Counted from the first letter of the stretch, positions 36,687 through 50,286 are shown. The stretch is DNA of 64,000 bases from Epiperipatus broadwayi (GCA_028023455.1 JAQFVV010000030.1:1878501-1942500), one strand, 5' to 3'. Program-made: numbers and translations. Notes: generated from the letters alone by a model not told the origin.

Positions 36687-38175
36687 GTTTTGTTTATAAT
36701 TATCCATTGATTTCTTCTATAGATGATTTTAAATAAATAGATAAACAATATTTTGTAATAACCAATTAACCCCAAAAGCCTCTTCAACAGGTTGCACATA
36801 GAAACAGTGAAGGAAAAATAGTGCATTCTGTCAATTCCTGCTTTGGTGAGATTTGAGCTGTTTTTCATTGTTGTTTTACCTTCCAACTAAGAATATCTAC
36901 CTATTCATATACAGATGTATGTAAGTTGGTTATCTAGATTTGCTATAGGTCAACTATCTGAGAAAATATTCTTATTTTTTTGAAAAGGATTTTATTTGGT
37001 TTGGATTTAAACTCCAGTAACCTCATACACTATCTGTTCACTATGAGATCCTTAAAATTTTTAATACTTGTCTCAGGTGACATGACAAAATTAAACAATT
37101 GGCTTTCTCTGAGATTTGTATTTAAAGAACTTTTTAAAAATTGCCAAATAGTCAAATTAATTGTAAATGGAAAGCATTATTTTCTAATCTAAATGAACAA
37201 TTTTGAAAATATAAAATATTTTATACATGATATATCGAAAGCATGCTAGGCAGTAATAAACCTGAATATTTAAATTTTTTATCCTTTCTGCATATGTGTT
37301 CATTAACAGTCGTTAATTGCATTATTAGTAAATTGCCGTTTAGTTTATAATATATAAATAAATGAAAAAAGATACCAATCACTTTCTTTGTACAGTATTT
37401 TAATTATTATATGCATTATGTTTAATATGAATAGATATTTCAAGGCAAAATGTTTTCATTTTGTCTTTATATTTTGCAGTGGGAAATAAATACAATATCA
37501 AGTAAGATATGCCTCAAGGGGATTTTCCTTTATCATCTATATTGCTTATTTTATTTTTAGAAAATTACAAATAAATTATTAAGATTAAAAGATTATTAAA
37601 TATCGAAATTTTGATATAATAAAAAATATAAGTTAATGCCGTTACTTTTTGCAGATGTTATAATTCTCTATATTACTGCCAAAAAGGAATAAAAAGGAGA
37701 AAAATAGGTTTTAAATTTAGTAAAGATGATGATAAAATAAAAGAAAAGAAATAAGTGGAAAATGGGGAAATGTTGTATAGAAAAAAGAGAAAAATATATT
37801 TATTTGGAGAGAAAAATTAATTGTATAATAAAATGAAATATAATTCAGAATATTAAAAGAATTTGATAATAAAAGAAAAGAAGGATAAGTTTAAAAAATT
37901 ACACTATTTGCTTACAATAGGTATGATGTACATAGAATATTATGGGAAGGGTTATACATAGCATCATTTATAAAAGAGATGTAGTATATTAAAAGGTATG
38001 ATCCAGATAGAAATGTGTATATCAGAAAAAGCTATACAAAGAAAAATAGATGGAAATGCCAAAAACAAATTTAAAATGAATGATACAATTTATGAATACA
38101 AAGAGAATTGTTAAAATAATTTTTAATTGAAGAAATTGTCAAATAAATGAGACAAATAATAAAATGTTATTTTCT
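36687..38175. other. Anonymous AT-rich DNA
   Basis: No gene or recognisable repeat. Confidence 0.5.
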
Positions 38176-38180
38176 TTTCT

Positions 38181-38273
38181 CATGTGTCATAGCATCAGCC
38201 AGGAAGTGAACCCGCTAACCCAGGACAACTGCTTAAAAAGCAGCTGTCCCTGACCTCTCGACCACCAATATGT
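38181..38273 (-). mobile_element. tRNA-derived SINE, copy 2
   Basis: On the minus strand it has TGGTCGAGAGGTCAGGGACA, a tRNA-like middle with AAGCAGTTGTCC, GGTTCACTTCCTGG and ATGCTATGACACATGAG, followed by an A-rich tail (38165-38180). More mutated than the other copies. Confidence 0.65.
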
Positions 38274-39024
38274 TATTTTTATTCAATGTTTTTATATAAA
38301 AATTATGCAATGAAAAAGTCCTTATATAGCATTAAAATAAGGTCTACATTAAAGCTGGAGATATTTATGATAATAGTAAGAGAAATGATTCATAAGTCTA
38401 GAGACAAAAGTTCAATTTAAAAAAATGAACAGATTTAAGTTTATTATGACATTTTATTTGAGAAAAACATCATGATCCTGTTGGGTACACATAATGAAGG
38501 GAAAGATTATGGTAAAATAAAATTGATAAGAATTGTTTTACGATGAAAAAATAATAATTAGACATTAGAAATAAAATAGTACAGAAAAATTTAAATTTTT
38601 TTTAAAAAAATACTACAGATGCAAAAGAAATTAAAATAATGATTATATTAATACATTATATAATAATTAATAGTAACTAGCATCTATTATGTTTTTTTTT
38701 AATCAACTATTAGTTAATTACAATATATCACATTGCATTGAGTTCCCACAAGGTGTGAACATGATTTTGTTTATGGTACTTTCAATCATTAAATAATTTT
38801 AAGCTTCGTTAATTACTGGGCTTTGTAAATTGCACATATATAGAATATTAATACATTTAAATAGTTATCCAAACTTAGATATTTCATTGCTTTTTTGCGT
38901 TATCATTTACTTTCAATTATAAAATTATTACTGAAATTTTTGAATTGAAATCCGTAATATATTAATGTCACACATAACTCTAAAACAATTAAAAAATTTT
39001 TTAAACATATCATTTCTGATAAAA
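38274..39024. other. Anonymous AT-rich DNA
   Basis: No gene or recognisable repeat. Confidence 0.5.
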
Positions 39025-39555
39025 AATAGTCATAGATCGCACGATCCCATTTTCTTAAGTTTGTAAGATATAAACAATGAGCATTGCCAATTGCTCAACA
39101 AGCTTTGTGATAAATGCTTAGCCAGAGAAAGCATTTAAAATATCTCTGTCAGGAACACCTCACCCCCTCTGACCATGGTTTTATGCTTTAGCACTCCTCA
39201 GAGAGGCGCTAGGGTAGCTTCAGACACTAGATCTAAAAATACCAGCCCAAAGCCAGCATTTATCCAAAAGTTATCTATTGAATGAAAAATCTGAAAATTT
39301 CAGACACCTACATGTCTTCAAATCCAGCTATCCAACTCAAATAGCTATGTGGGCTGAGAGATCTTCAGCCAAACCATATATTAATACTCTTAGCAATATA
39401 ACATCACATAAGATTTACAGCAGGGACTATAAATAGTCAAATAAAAAATAGAGTCATAGATCACATGGTCCCATTCTCTTAAGCTTGTAAGATATAAACA
39501 ATGAGTATTGCCAATTGCTCAACAAGCCTTGTGATAAATGCTTAGCCAGAGAAAG
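39025..39555. repeat. Pair of 107-bp direct repeats around a 315-bp centre
   Basis: The segment 39025-39131 (ending GCTTAGCCAGAGAAAG) is repeated at 39447-39555 with about ten differences. The centre (39132-39446) is less AT-rich than its flanks. It could be a small terminal-repeat element (TRIM-like) or a tandem dimer with a unique spacer. No TSD was found. Confidence 0.6.
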
Positions 39556-39700
39556 AACTCTTTGAAGTTTTAATTTTCTGTTATAATATTGTAGTATTTA
39601 TTATTATCTTTGTTACAAACTTTAATATTAAAAGTTTCTTAAATTTGTTTATGCATTTTATTATATACATTTTTTATATTTTAATATATGAATTTTTTCT

Positions 39701-39828
39701 ATAGTACAGGCTTTTTTATGCCTGCACTCCAATATGTAATATAGGGGGTTTGAACTCAGACTTTCACACGACGCTCAACTATCCACGCTATCTCATACTG
39801 CTGATACATTTGATCACACGCATTTATA
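39701..39828 (-). repeat. tRNA-like repeat of the foldback family, copy 3
   Basis: The plus strand has GGGGGTTTGAACTCAGACTT then CTATCTCATACTGCTGATAC. On the minus strand these read as A-box-like TATCAG-CAGTATGAGAT and B-box-like GAGTTCAAACCCC. It shares the preceding TACAGGCTTTTTTATGCCTG hairpin with 55479-55626. Confidence 0.55.
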
Positions 39829-40315
39829 TTAATATTTATATTTGTCTGAAACTCTCTATATATTGATATACAGAATTTATATATGCATGCCCACACATGT
39901 ACTCATTTTTTAACCTGCTACTAGTTAATTCTCTTTTTAAGTGCATCGTAGTTTGGAGACATAAAATAGATGTGCAATTTATGAATATATATATATACGA
40001 GTAGTGTGCTTTAAACTTAAATGTAAATACCACAATATAGTCATAAATTACGTGGAGTGTAAATATTTCTGTAAATAAAATATTTTGGTTGATTAAAAAA
40101 ATGTGTTAAAATAAAACAACAATAAAATATTTATTGTTTATAAATTAAATGCCAGTTGCTTACGCAGCTAAATGGGGTAACAGAATTTTAATACTTTTTT
40201 ATTGCTTTTTTCATTATTTATTCAAGAAATGTAAAATAAACAGAAATAATAATCATCAGATATGCGTAATTAATTTCTCAGAAATTTACCTAAATAGTTT
40301 TTATTATTATATATA

Positions 40316-40770
40316 CAGCTTTGTATGTCCAACAAGTCGATTGTGATCCACCGATCGATCGCAAAGCCATTTTTGGTCGATCGCGAGGCCAATCTGGCAA
40401 GAGCTGTCGGGTAACTAGTGAAACAAATTAAGTCAAGATTTTCAAGTTTTTTTTATTTTTGTTTTTGTTCTAAATTTTTTTTTTCAATTCTAGGTAGATG
40501 AAGTCCACTAAGCCGTATCATTATTGAAAATAATATTTTAAATCTTGATTTAATGTAGCTAATTTGAATTAATAAATATTGCTTTAATTAATTCTCCGGA
40601 CATGAGTTTTTTGACCCATTAAATAATAATTTTTCACTAGGTAGATATATAAAAATAGTATGTATTTCACACCTCCCTCCACCTACACTCCGCCTATGAC
40701 AACAAATCGATTGCAACACATTTTAAAACTAAAAAGTAGATCTTATGAACACAAAAGTTGGCCACCCCTG
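40316..40770. mobile_element. Non-autonomous hAT-like DNA transposon remnant
   Basis: The right end reads AAAAGTTGGCCACCCCTG, the inverse of CAGGGGTGGCCAACTTTT, a terminal inverted repeat typical of hAT (Charlie/ZBED-type) elements. The left end CAGCTTTGTATGTCCAACAA is a diverged match. Flanking ATATATA on both sides would fit an 8-bp duplication but is low complexity. The interior has GATCGATCGC/GGTCGATCGCG blocks and no ORF. Confidence 0.6.
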
Positions 40771-41913
40771 ATATATACAACCAAACATTATCAATTATAC
40801 GTAGAATGAATGCTTCTCCAACTTTAATCAAGATTATATAATCAGTAGCCTCTCCGCATCACATCAGAAATTTTTCTAGATTTATCTGTAGATTTTACAT
40901 GTAATCTTTTTCTAGGTCTTTTACAATCTCTTGAAATCCAATTTAAAACTTGAAACTATGTCCTTCTAATATCATTTCTACTAGCGATTTGTCAGTTTTT
41001 GCTTTTTTTTAATTGGTGTTAATGATACCTATTTATTTTCTCACTCATGCACTTCATTTTTGATCTACATTTTATCATACATTCTTAAGTGATGTGAATC
41101 TCTATATTGTTTTTCTGTAAAGTGTCCTAGTTTTAGATCCATAAGTAAAAACTGCTAAAATATATCTATTTAAAATTTTTCTTTTCACAACACATAAGAC
41201 TATTTTCTTTTAATATTAAATTATTTTTTTCAAAAGCCCTCCCCTTTTAAGTATAATTCTATTATTAATTTTATCCATTATGTTTCTATTTATATTAATA
41301 TTCTGACCAAAGTATTTGTAGTTAACTTTTTCTAATTCATGATTATCGATCTTTTTTATTTTCTTTTGAGACAATCCATTCAGCATTTAGTCTTTTTCAA
41401 CATTTATCTTTAATCCTACTTTTATTTGATAACTTTTGCAACATATCCTGAAGTTCGGAAGCATTATTTTTAGAAACAACTACATCATCTACAAAATCTG
41501 GATGTCTTAAATAATTTTGATTTACTTCTCTTAGCCTCCCATTTTAAATATCAAAATACTTTGTATAAAACTGCTATAAAAAGTTTTGGAGTTATGGAAT
41601 CACCCTTCTCAATTTTAATCTTCTTAGTATCATCATGTATTCTAACCACCATTGTTATATTTTGATAAATATTCCCCAGAATATGAGCAAAGTCTTAATC
41701 ATCATGGATATGTTTATCAAATTATATGCTTTTTTATAATTTACAAATCTAAAGAATAATAGCAACTTCTATTTATTGAACTTTTCTCACAATATGTATG
41801 ATTTATTATGCTAAAACCACTTTTAAATTCAGCTTCTTCTGTTCAAATTTTCTAGATTAAGATTTTGCTTAGAACTGATAGAGGAATGATGAGTCTGTCA
41901 TTTCAAACTTGGA

Positions 41914-41965
41914 GAGATCTTCATCCTGTAGTGGATTGATAATGGTTGATGATGATGATGATTAC
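41914..41965 (+). mobile_element. 52-bp RTE 3'-end fragment inserted in antisense
   Basis: TTGGAGAGATCTTCATCCTG followed by GGTTGATGATGATGATGAT is the plus-strand 3' terminus of an RTE element; compare the complement at 62510-62560. It interrupts the minus-strand RTE copy between sequences that are nearly contiguous in the copy at 63730-63840. It is a severely 5'-truncated RTE insertion. Confidence 0.6.
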
Positions 41966-42183
41966 TACTGCATTCTTCCAGTTGTCTGGTATATTTAAAC
42001 ATTTGCCAATAATATTTTTATTTCTTCACCTTCTTTCTTTAAAATATTTAATAATAATGTCATTATTTCCTGGAGCTTTTCCTTTCTTCGTAGATTTAAT
42101 TAAATTTCTTATCTCTTCATTCAAAATACTTGACAATTTGGAAGATGTAGTAATTGTAAGAAATACTTTTTATTTATTTATTA

Positions 42184-42788
42184 CTGTAAATAGTAATAAT
42201 CAGCCATTAAGCTAATGCCAATGTGTTTTGTGGATTTTAACTATAAATGAATACTCTCACTTTCCAAACACAAGATAAAGTCTTTGCGAAAAGATAGAAT
42301 GAATCCATCTATTTTTTCAACCCAAACATTTAAGTATGGGCAAATCTTAAGCATTTGGAAATGAGATAATGAAGATATTAAACAATCACTTTAAATTACC
42401 TTTACTATGCCTGAATGAATGACACTTGTAAATTTACTAGAATTTATGATATGTTTAATTTCAACTAAGAATGATGTATCATAAATTCTAGTAATTTTTG
42501 CAAGTGTTATTCATTCAGGCATAGTAAAGGTAATTTAAAGTGATTGTTTTATATCTTCATACTTTCATTTCCAAATGCTTAAGATTTGCCCATACTTAAA
42601 TGTTTGGGTTGAAAGAATAGATGGATTTATTCTATCTTTTCACGAAGACTTTATCTTGTATTTGGAAAGTGAGAGTATTCATTTATAGTTAAAATCCACA
42701 AAGCGCATGGGCATTGGCTTAATGGCTGATTATTACTATTTACAGTTTAAAAACATCATGCTATATAAAATAAATGCTTATTTACATA
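42184..42788. mobile_element. Foldback element, 270-bp arms, inside the RTE copy
   Basis: The arm starting CTGTAAATAGTAATAATCAG at 42184 is the near-perfect inverse of 42475-42745, with a short AT-rich loop. Left flank TTTATTTATTA recurs at about 42787, after about 43 nt of one-sided tail. That would be an 11-bp TSD and the same arms-plus-tail design as the Penelope-like insertion at 16630. The flank is low complexity, so the TSD is tentative. Confidence 0.65.
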
Positions 42789-43215
42789 TGTTTATTTATT
42801 AATAATGTACTTATTTATAGAATTCTTCAATATATTTTATGATGTCATTTCTTCTTTTAGTAATAGTTCCATTTTTGTTTCTTTTTTGCTGAAACAATTT
42901 TACTTCCAATATCAAAATGTTGGTTTACACTTTTGAGACTTTTATTCTCTTCTATAGATTTCCTTGTCAATTCACAATTATATTTCTTATACCATTATTA
43001 ACTCTCTTTCATCACATTTTACTAAATTCTACATATTCAATTTTTTTAATGGATCAATTTTAAAACTTTTCATATTCTTTCTTTTTTTCGTATATTTTCT
43101 TGTGCCAGTAAACATTTATTGTGAAATAGCTGCTTTTTTTATATCTTTCTTGTAGTTAGTTCTCAATAGACTATCAATTATCTTTTTATTGATTTTAATC
43201 AACTCTGAAACATAG

Positions 43216-44654
43216 TCAAAGCTTATTAATATTTTAAAATGATTTAAAATGATGATGATGAAATAATATATATACATTGCATATCATTCATATAGGGTGT
43301 TTTGTGATAGGATACGCTATTGATTCCCCTATCCCTAATATTTAATAGCAACGATTTCTATATTTTAATAGTTTACAATGTTTTTATCCCCAATTATTTT
43401 TAATTCTAAAAAATAGCAAAAATAATCAACAAAACATTTGAATAGATTGCTACATTCTGTTAATTATTCTATTGTTATTATATAAAAAGAACAGTTTTTT
43501 TTTTTTGCTCAGGAGTTTATATGAAGTTTGAACAACAGAAGTAACAAACTGAAACTGTAACCCATGGATTTTGAACTCCTGAATCTATTCCACTATTTTA
43601 CAATTGCATTAAAGCCCATGAGATATTTTATTGCATCAAAATAAGATATTGAAAAGCAATATTCATAATTCCAGGAAAATATTAATCTTAATTAATTAAT
43701 GGATCCCACATTTCCAAGCAAATTTTAAATGTTTATCACTTTTATTATAATATTATCAAAATTCTGTAGTGGTTTTATATTTAGTGCACAATCTATTTAA
43801 AAAATATATTTTTTTTTTCACTTATAGTATTCAGCTGTTACTTGTTTCTTTTTTCTTCTTCTTTATATTTTGCATTCTGCTAATTTATATCTGTATTTCT
43901 TTTATGATTATGGGGTATTGAAAAGCTATTTAGATTTTATTAGTGTAAGCCCATAATTAAACCAGACAGTGCAATAAAAATGTATAGAAAACATGGTATT
44001 TATATTCTCTCATAGTAGATTCCCACTAGTCAATAATAAAAAAATATGATTCATATTGTTTAAAAATGTAACTGAAAGTGATATAATGAATGGGAGATAT
44101 TCAAGAAACTTACCATTCCATATCTTCTGAGCTATATATTGTAATAGTCAGACAAATTGATTTTTGAATGCTGGAAAGAGAATTTTTTAAAGATGCTATA
44201 AGGTTTATTGTTTACCTTAAGTTTGGGGCAATTTTTGATAGTTTAGTTAGATGCCACCAGGTTCTTCTAGAATCTGAAGATGATTTATACTGCTTTAAAC
44301 CCTAATATTCTTCTTGGGTTTCCTTGATTTATGAAATGACATCATAGCCAATATATTCACCATTAGCAATTTAAAATAAACCAGCAACAATTGAAAAATT
44401 AAACTATTACCTTTGAAAACGTCTCATCTTTTCTCTATTTCATTCTACAATGATCACATGTCATCATTATTTCTGGCATAGGTCAAATAGTCATGATTTT
44501 CACAGATCTATGGGGTAAATAAAACACTAATAATGAAAACACATGTATGAAAATATTATTTAATAAATATCATAATAAATTTATTTGTGTGCAAATTATT
44601 TATAATGTCACCATTGGTTAATGAAACAAAATCTACTCCAATTTAGTATAATAA
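43216..44654. other. Anonymous AT-rich DNA
   Basis: No gene or recognisable repeat. Confidence 0.5.
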
Positions 44655-44960
44655 ATATGTAATATATAGGGGGTTTGAACTCAGACTTTCACATGACTCT
44701 AAACCATCCATACTATCTCATACCACTGATACACTTGATCACACACATGTTGAAAAGATAAATAATCACCAATATATATATTTTGTCCTAAACAAGCACT
44801 TGTCAGTTGGTCCAGATTATCATCTCCATACATATATACAATCAAAGCTCAGATGATATTAAGATAGCCAATCTTCATACTTTAATGGAAAGGCCTCAAA
44901 CCACTCCACCCTACAATTCTTCAGTCATCCATTTCATTAAAAATCTGATGATGGAATGCT
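44655..44960 (-). repeat. tRNA-like repeat of the foldback family, copy 4 (longest body)
   Basis: It has GGGGGTTTGAACTCAGACTT at the left, CTATCTCATACCACTGATAC about 60 bp on, then a body shared with 1580-1680 and with the inverted interior of 3316-3666. On the minus strand the tRNA-like promoter boxes lie at its 3' end, which is unusual for a simple SINE. Perhaps half of an inverted dimer. Confidence 0.6.
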
Positions 44961-46226
44961 CAAAGCTTTCCATGGGAGTTATTTTTTTTATCACGTTTAC
45001 AATAATATTATTACATCATAACAGGTATTTAAATGAGCCTAACTTTCATTTCTTCACTACCTAAGTAATCTCCTTCTTTAAATAATTTACTATCAGCTTT
45101 AAATTCCAAATTTATTTACTCTAATGTTCATTATATGGTTGACTCTAATGTAACTCCAACAATGTTGTGAACATATTATATATACTATTGTAATGTTAAT
45201 GTACATGTGTGAATGTTCATGGTTTTCATTTGTTTTGGAAATGAATTTTATCCATGATGTTTTATATATTCTCTCATTGTTAGCATGATTTCTTATCCAT
45301 AAATTTAAATTTTCTGAACTTTATCCATACTGCACAACATAAAGCATTTCAGGGTTGAATACCTTATAAATAGAATTAAACAAAATTATTAAGAAGTATA
45401 TACGCTCATATTATCAATCAATACTCAACAAATATAATCAAATATATATATATATATATAAGAAAATTCTAGATCATTAATCAAAAATGCAAGTCATATC
45501 ACTCACATATGTTAATAAAAGCATATGGCAAAAATATAAAACATTTAATTATTATCTTCATTAACTCACATATCTAGATTAGACTCATGGTATAGATCTA
45601 TATTAACTGCTAACAAAAGCAATTAGAAATAAATTCATTTCTCTTAATTGAATGAATAGACATGGCTAGTATTAAAATAAAAGGATTGATATTTTATATC
45701 CATAGATCTGATTGTTTTATATACAAGTTATATTATTTTCGTATTATTCATTTAAAAACATGACAATCAACTTATTAACTTCGATCGTATGTATCAGATG
45801 ATGTGTGTGAAAGCTATTTTCAATTACTTAAAGTACAGTATCCTACTGCTTAAACTTTGTATATTTATAAGCAATCATCAAGAAACTATTCAACCTTCTT
45901 GGCCCAAGGAATAATCTGATATACAATTAATAAAAGAGGTAACTTTATAGAACCATGAAACACATATAAAGATAAAATATAAAGGAAAACCCATGTTCAA
46001 TGTTACAAACTCTTAATTTTAAACTACATAATAATTTATCATATCTATAGAAATAATAAAACTGCAGATCTAGAATATACTTTATTATGATAAATAAAAC
46101 AACTTTTTAAATATAAATCTATATTTCAGTTGACTTATATTTTAATTAATTTGAGATAATTTTAACAATTTCAATTTTCTTTCTCATTTTTTACGTACAA
46201 ATACAATCATAAATATGCACACACTC
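44961..46226. other. Anonymous AT-rich DNA
   Basis: A (TA)n run lies near 45444. No gene seen. Confidence 0.5.
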
Positions 46227-46240
46227 TGACTTATCAATTG

Positions 46241-46334
46241 GTTTTTTCATATGTCAAAGCACGGGCCGGGAAGCGAACCCGGGACAATTGCTTGTAAGGC
46301 GGCTGTGCTGACCCCTTGGCCACCAACGGTTGAC
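46241..46334 (-). mobile_element. tRNA-derived SINE, copy 3, with target-site duplication
   Basis: Minus strand: TTGGTGGCCAAGGGGTCAGC, AGCCGCCTTACAAGCAATTG, GGGTTCGCTTCCCGGCCCGT, then ATATGAAAAAAC. Flanks TGACTTATCAATTG (46227-46240) and TGACATCAATTG (46331-46342) fit a target-site duplication with a 2-base indel. It has the best-conserved B-box of the five copies. Confidence 0.75.
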
Positions 46335-46792
46335 ATCAATTGTTTTTTTTAATTAATTGTTTAAAATAAACTAATTTAGCATTTTAATTTTAAGTTTCTA
46401 CTAGATGATTTTAAAAGAGTTTTTACTTTCCTATTTTTAGATTAATTTTAAAATTATTTTTGGGGTTTTACATTTTAACTTATATTTTCTTTACCTAATA
46501 TTAAAAAAAAACAATATAAATAATGTCACTGAATTATTATTTTTGTATGGAATCATAATCCAGAATGCTATTTAGACATTATATTATTTAATATTTCATA
46601 TTAAATATTGGAAAATGCAATTCAATCTTTTTTTTTTTTATAAATAATATTCAGTCATTTATATTGAATTTGTGCTTTGTTGAGTCCATGCTAAATTTTA
46701 ACTGATTTCACTAATATTTACTACTTTAAAACGCATACTGGATTTTTGACTTTTTAATCAGTACAATTGCACAATTTTTATTATGGATTTTT

Positions 46793-46992
<200 letters not shown>

Positions 46993-47231
46993 TATCTGCT
47001 CCTGCTCATAAACATAATGATTTAATCTCTTCCAATTTATGGTCTCGTGCTGCTTCTATTCGTTTTTTTTATGGAACTTTGGCTAATTCTTTAAAACTTT
47101 AGTGGTATTTATTTATTTTCTTTGATTTCTTATTTTCTTTAATTTCTTATTTTCTTTATTCACTATACTAACTTACATTTTTCTTTACTTGATTTCATTT
47201 ATTTATTTGTTTTGATTTATTTTTAATTTAA

Positions 47232-47940
47232 TATGGTAGGGCTGTCTTGTTTTTATATGAATGTTAGAGGGATGAGAACTAAGTGTGTGGAAATTAAACA
47301 ATTCTTTGAAACAGAGCATTTTGATATTTTTTACAGAAACTTGGTTAAATCAACAATTTTCCGATTGTTCTTTCCTTGATAATAGGTATATTATTTTACA
47401 GATAGATCTTTAGAATATGCAGCTAGAGGAGGTGGTACTCTTATTGCCATCAACAAAAATGTTTTATATAAGGATCTATGTTTTACTTCTTCTGTATGTA
47501 AATCTACATGGTGTGAAGTTTATATGGATCATAATTTTAAATGTATATTGGGAAATATTTATTTTAAACCTAATATCTCACTTTTAGAGCTTGATTACTT
47601 CTTGACAGCACTTGAAGATTTTTTGATTAGATATAATAATATTATCATTGTTGGTGATTTGAATATGCCTGATTTATTTAAGGGTAAGATTATTACGCAT
47701 TATTCTTTATTATCTCAGAAAGCTTTAAGAATGCTTAGATTTTGCAAATTTTTTGGGCTTTAACAATATAACCCTGTTCTTAATAATTTTCAGCGTACTT
47801 TAGATTGTGTTCTTTGTAATGTACCAATAGTTAGTAATTTTCACATTGTCTCTGTTTCTTTTACAATTGATGTTCATCATCCACCTATCAAATTTTATAT
47901 TAAGATGTGTTATTCTAAAATTACTCATTCTAATGTTGTG
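47232..47940 (+). pseudogene. AP-type endonuclease domain of LINE J1
   Basis: The frame begins VGLSCFYMNVRGMRTK, with a frameshift near 47330 before TETWLNQQFSD. Then ARGGGTLIAINKN, GNIYFKPN and VGDLNMPD follow, the conserved order of a LINE apurinic-type endonuclease (N-terminal 'NVRG', catalytic E of 'TETWL', and 'GDLN'). A TAA at 47762 cuts it before the LDCVL and HHPP region near 47805-47885. It would have nicked target DNA for primed reverse transcription. Confidence 0.75.
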
Positions 47941-47950
47941 AAAATGGATT

Positions 47951-49540
47951 ATGAGAGGGGTAATTATGTTGAGTCTTTGTAGAAAAATGTCTGAAGTTGA
48001 TTGGAATAATATGTACTCAATTAATGATGTGAATTCTTGCTTGGATTATTTTTTGAAAATTTTTAATGGTTTTATTGATGTATATATTCCTAATAAATTG
48101 TCGTTTAACAAATGTTATCCTCCTTGGTTTTCATATACTCTTATTAAGATTATTAAAAGGAAATCTTACCATCATAGACTCTATTTTAAGACACAGAATA
48201 TAATTTATTATAATAACTTTATCAATTTTAGAAGATTGGCTAAATATATCTATAAACGAGATTTACAAGAGTATATAAAAAAAATTGAAATTAATATTTC
48301 TTCTAATCCTAGAGAATTCTGGAATTTTGTTAATAATTCAGGCTTGGGTAAGAAAAAGGTTCAAATGACTCATGGTTCTGCATTAAATGCAGATGAATTC
48401 TCTAAACATTTTGCAGAGTTATACTTTTCACAACATGGGATTGATTCTAAAATTACATTTCCTGGCAATTTGTCTAGTGCTAAATGTACAATTGATCATA
48501 TCTCTAGGGAAGATGTTATTGTAGCTATTAGGAGGTTTAAGACTCACTCTAGTTTAGAATATGATAATATTCCTGCTTTTATTTATAAGGGGTTAGTCAA
48601 ATTTATTGCAGTACCTCTTGCCTTTATTTTTAATCTGTCTCTTAATTCTTGTACTTTTCCTAGTGTTTTGAAATGTGCTAAAATGGTTCCAATCTTCAAA
48701 AATGGTGATTGGGATTGTGTTTCTAATTATAGACCGATTTCTGTTCTGCATGCCATTGCACGAATTTTTGAGAGATGTATTTATAATAAAATTATTTCAG
48801 ATGTGGGCAAGATAATTTCTTCTTCTCAACATGGTTTTATTCCTAATAGATCAATTGATAGTAATCTTCTGACAATTTATGATCATATAGCTCATGCTAT
48901 TGAAGATCATCAAAGACTAGATGTTATTTATTTCGATTTATCAAAAGCCTTTGATAAAGTTAATCACAGTGTCTTACTTCATAAATTACATAAAATAGGT
49001 TTCTCTAATAAACTTGTATATTGGTTTCAATCATTTCTGTGTAGTCATACAGCATATATTAAATCCAATAATAAAGTTTCATTTAAATTTGAATGCAATT
49101 TAGGTGTTCCGCAGGGTAGTATTTTAGCACCCATGCTGTTTAATGTTTACGTTAATGATCTTAAGGATTGCTTGAGATATTCTTTTCTGTTAAGCTATGC
49201 TGATGACTGTAAGATTTTTAAAAGAATTATGTCAGTTAACAATTGTGTTCTCCTTCAGAAGGATGTTGATAACTTTAATGCTTGGTGTGAGTCAAATAAT
49301 ATGACAGTTAATTTTGATAAATGCTCCTTTGTTTCTTATTCCAAAAAATCTGAAGTTTTACAATTTTGTTATTATATCAATTCTCATAAAATTATTTCAG
49401 TTAAATGCCAAAAAGATCTTGGAATTATGTTTTCTTGTAATGGATCTTTTACCCCTCATTCTGAAATGATTGTTGGTAAGGCTTTTAAGGTTATGGGTCC
49501 CATTCTTAGACATGGTTATCAGTTCAGTAATGATACTTAA
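47951..49540 (+). pseudogene. Reverse transcriptase of LINE J1
   Basis: A 529-codon frame with the RT motifs in order: NYRPISVLHAIARIFE (motif 2), QHGFIPNRS, VIYFDLSKAFDKVNH (motif A, catalytic Asp), GVPQGSILAPMLFNVYVNDL (motif B), and LLSYADDCKIF (motif C, YADD). It is broken at 49538 by TAA where copy J2 continues GDTKFKLFLSLVLPIIEY. The C-terminal region continues with further stops to 49956. Upstream it belongs to the same polyprotein as the endonuclease at 47232. The chosen start is only the first Met in the open frame; translation would begin far upstream in an intact element. Confidence 0.85.
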
Positions 49541-50109
49541 TGGAAATTGTTTTTTTCATTGGTTCTTCCTATTATTGAATATGATTTAATAATTTGGAAC
49601 ACTAGTTCTTTGCAAGGATGTAACTTGTTGCAGTCTATTTCAAAGAAGTTTTTCAAATATGTTTTTGGGAGGGTAAAATGATTAATCTTTCATCAAGATG
49701 AAAGTATAGGGATTTGAAATATTTTTATAAAATTATTAATAAACAAGTTATTTTATCAGATATAGTTTCAACTATCTCAATTAGGTCTTTGAGTTATAAT
49801 ACTAGGTATACTTGTGTATATCAGATTCAAACATGTCATTCTAATATTCTTAAATTTTCTCCTTTATTTAGGTTACCCTCTTTATATAATCAGATTGGGA
49901 GTAACCTTAATCTGTGTGACATTGATTATAAGAAATTTGTAATCTTATTAAACTGAAATGTTATGTTTGATTTTGTCTTTTAAATTTTACTTTATTATGT
50001 ATACATTTATATTTTCATTTTATGCTACATGTTTTATTTTCACTTTTATTGTATGTGCAAACTGTAATTGGCTTTATGCTGTTGTTTAGCACTTAAATAA
50101 ATGAATTGA

Positions 50110-50286
<177 letters not shown>

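Larger units (their letters stand above)
40786..43215 (-). mobile_element. Old RTE-type LINE copy with nested insertions
   Basis: The plus strand 40786-42182 is colinear with 62525-64000, the reverse of an RTE 3' half, but with many indels. It continues after an insertion at about 42800-43215, where it matches 27100-27330. Recognisable pieces include the region encoding D-D-V-V (ACTACATCATCTACAAAATC, about 41481). All frames are broken. A 3' RTE scrap at 41914-41965 and a foldback at 42184-42788 lie within it. Confidence 0.75.
46993..50109 (+). mobile_element. Jockey/CR1-type LINE, copy J1 (decayed)
   Basis: It runs from just after the (ATA)n tract to ATGAATTGAATTATT, its 3' end, and is followed by (ATT)n. 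The first 36 codons (to TAG at 47101) read SAPAHKHNDLISSNLWSRAA, perhaps the C-terminus of an ORF1. Then come an endonuclease domain (about 47232-47930) and an RT domain (47951-49540) and a C-terminal region to 49956. Several frameshifts and stops kill it. The 3' UTR shares AATTGGCTTTATGCTGT with copy J2. Confidence 0.85.
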
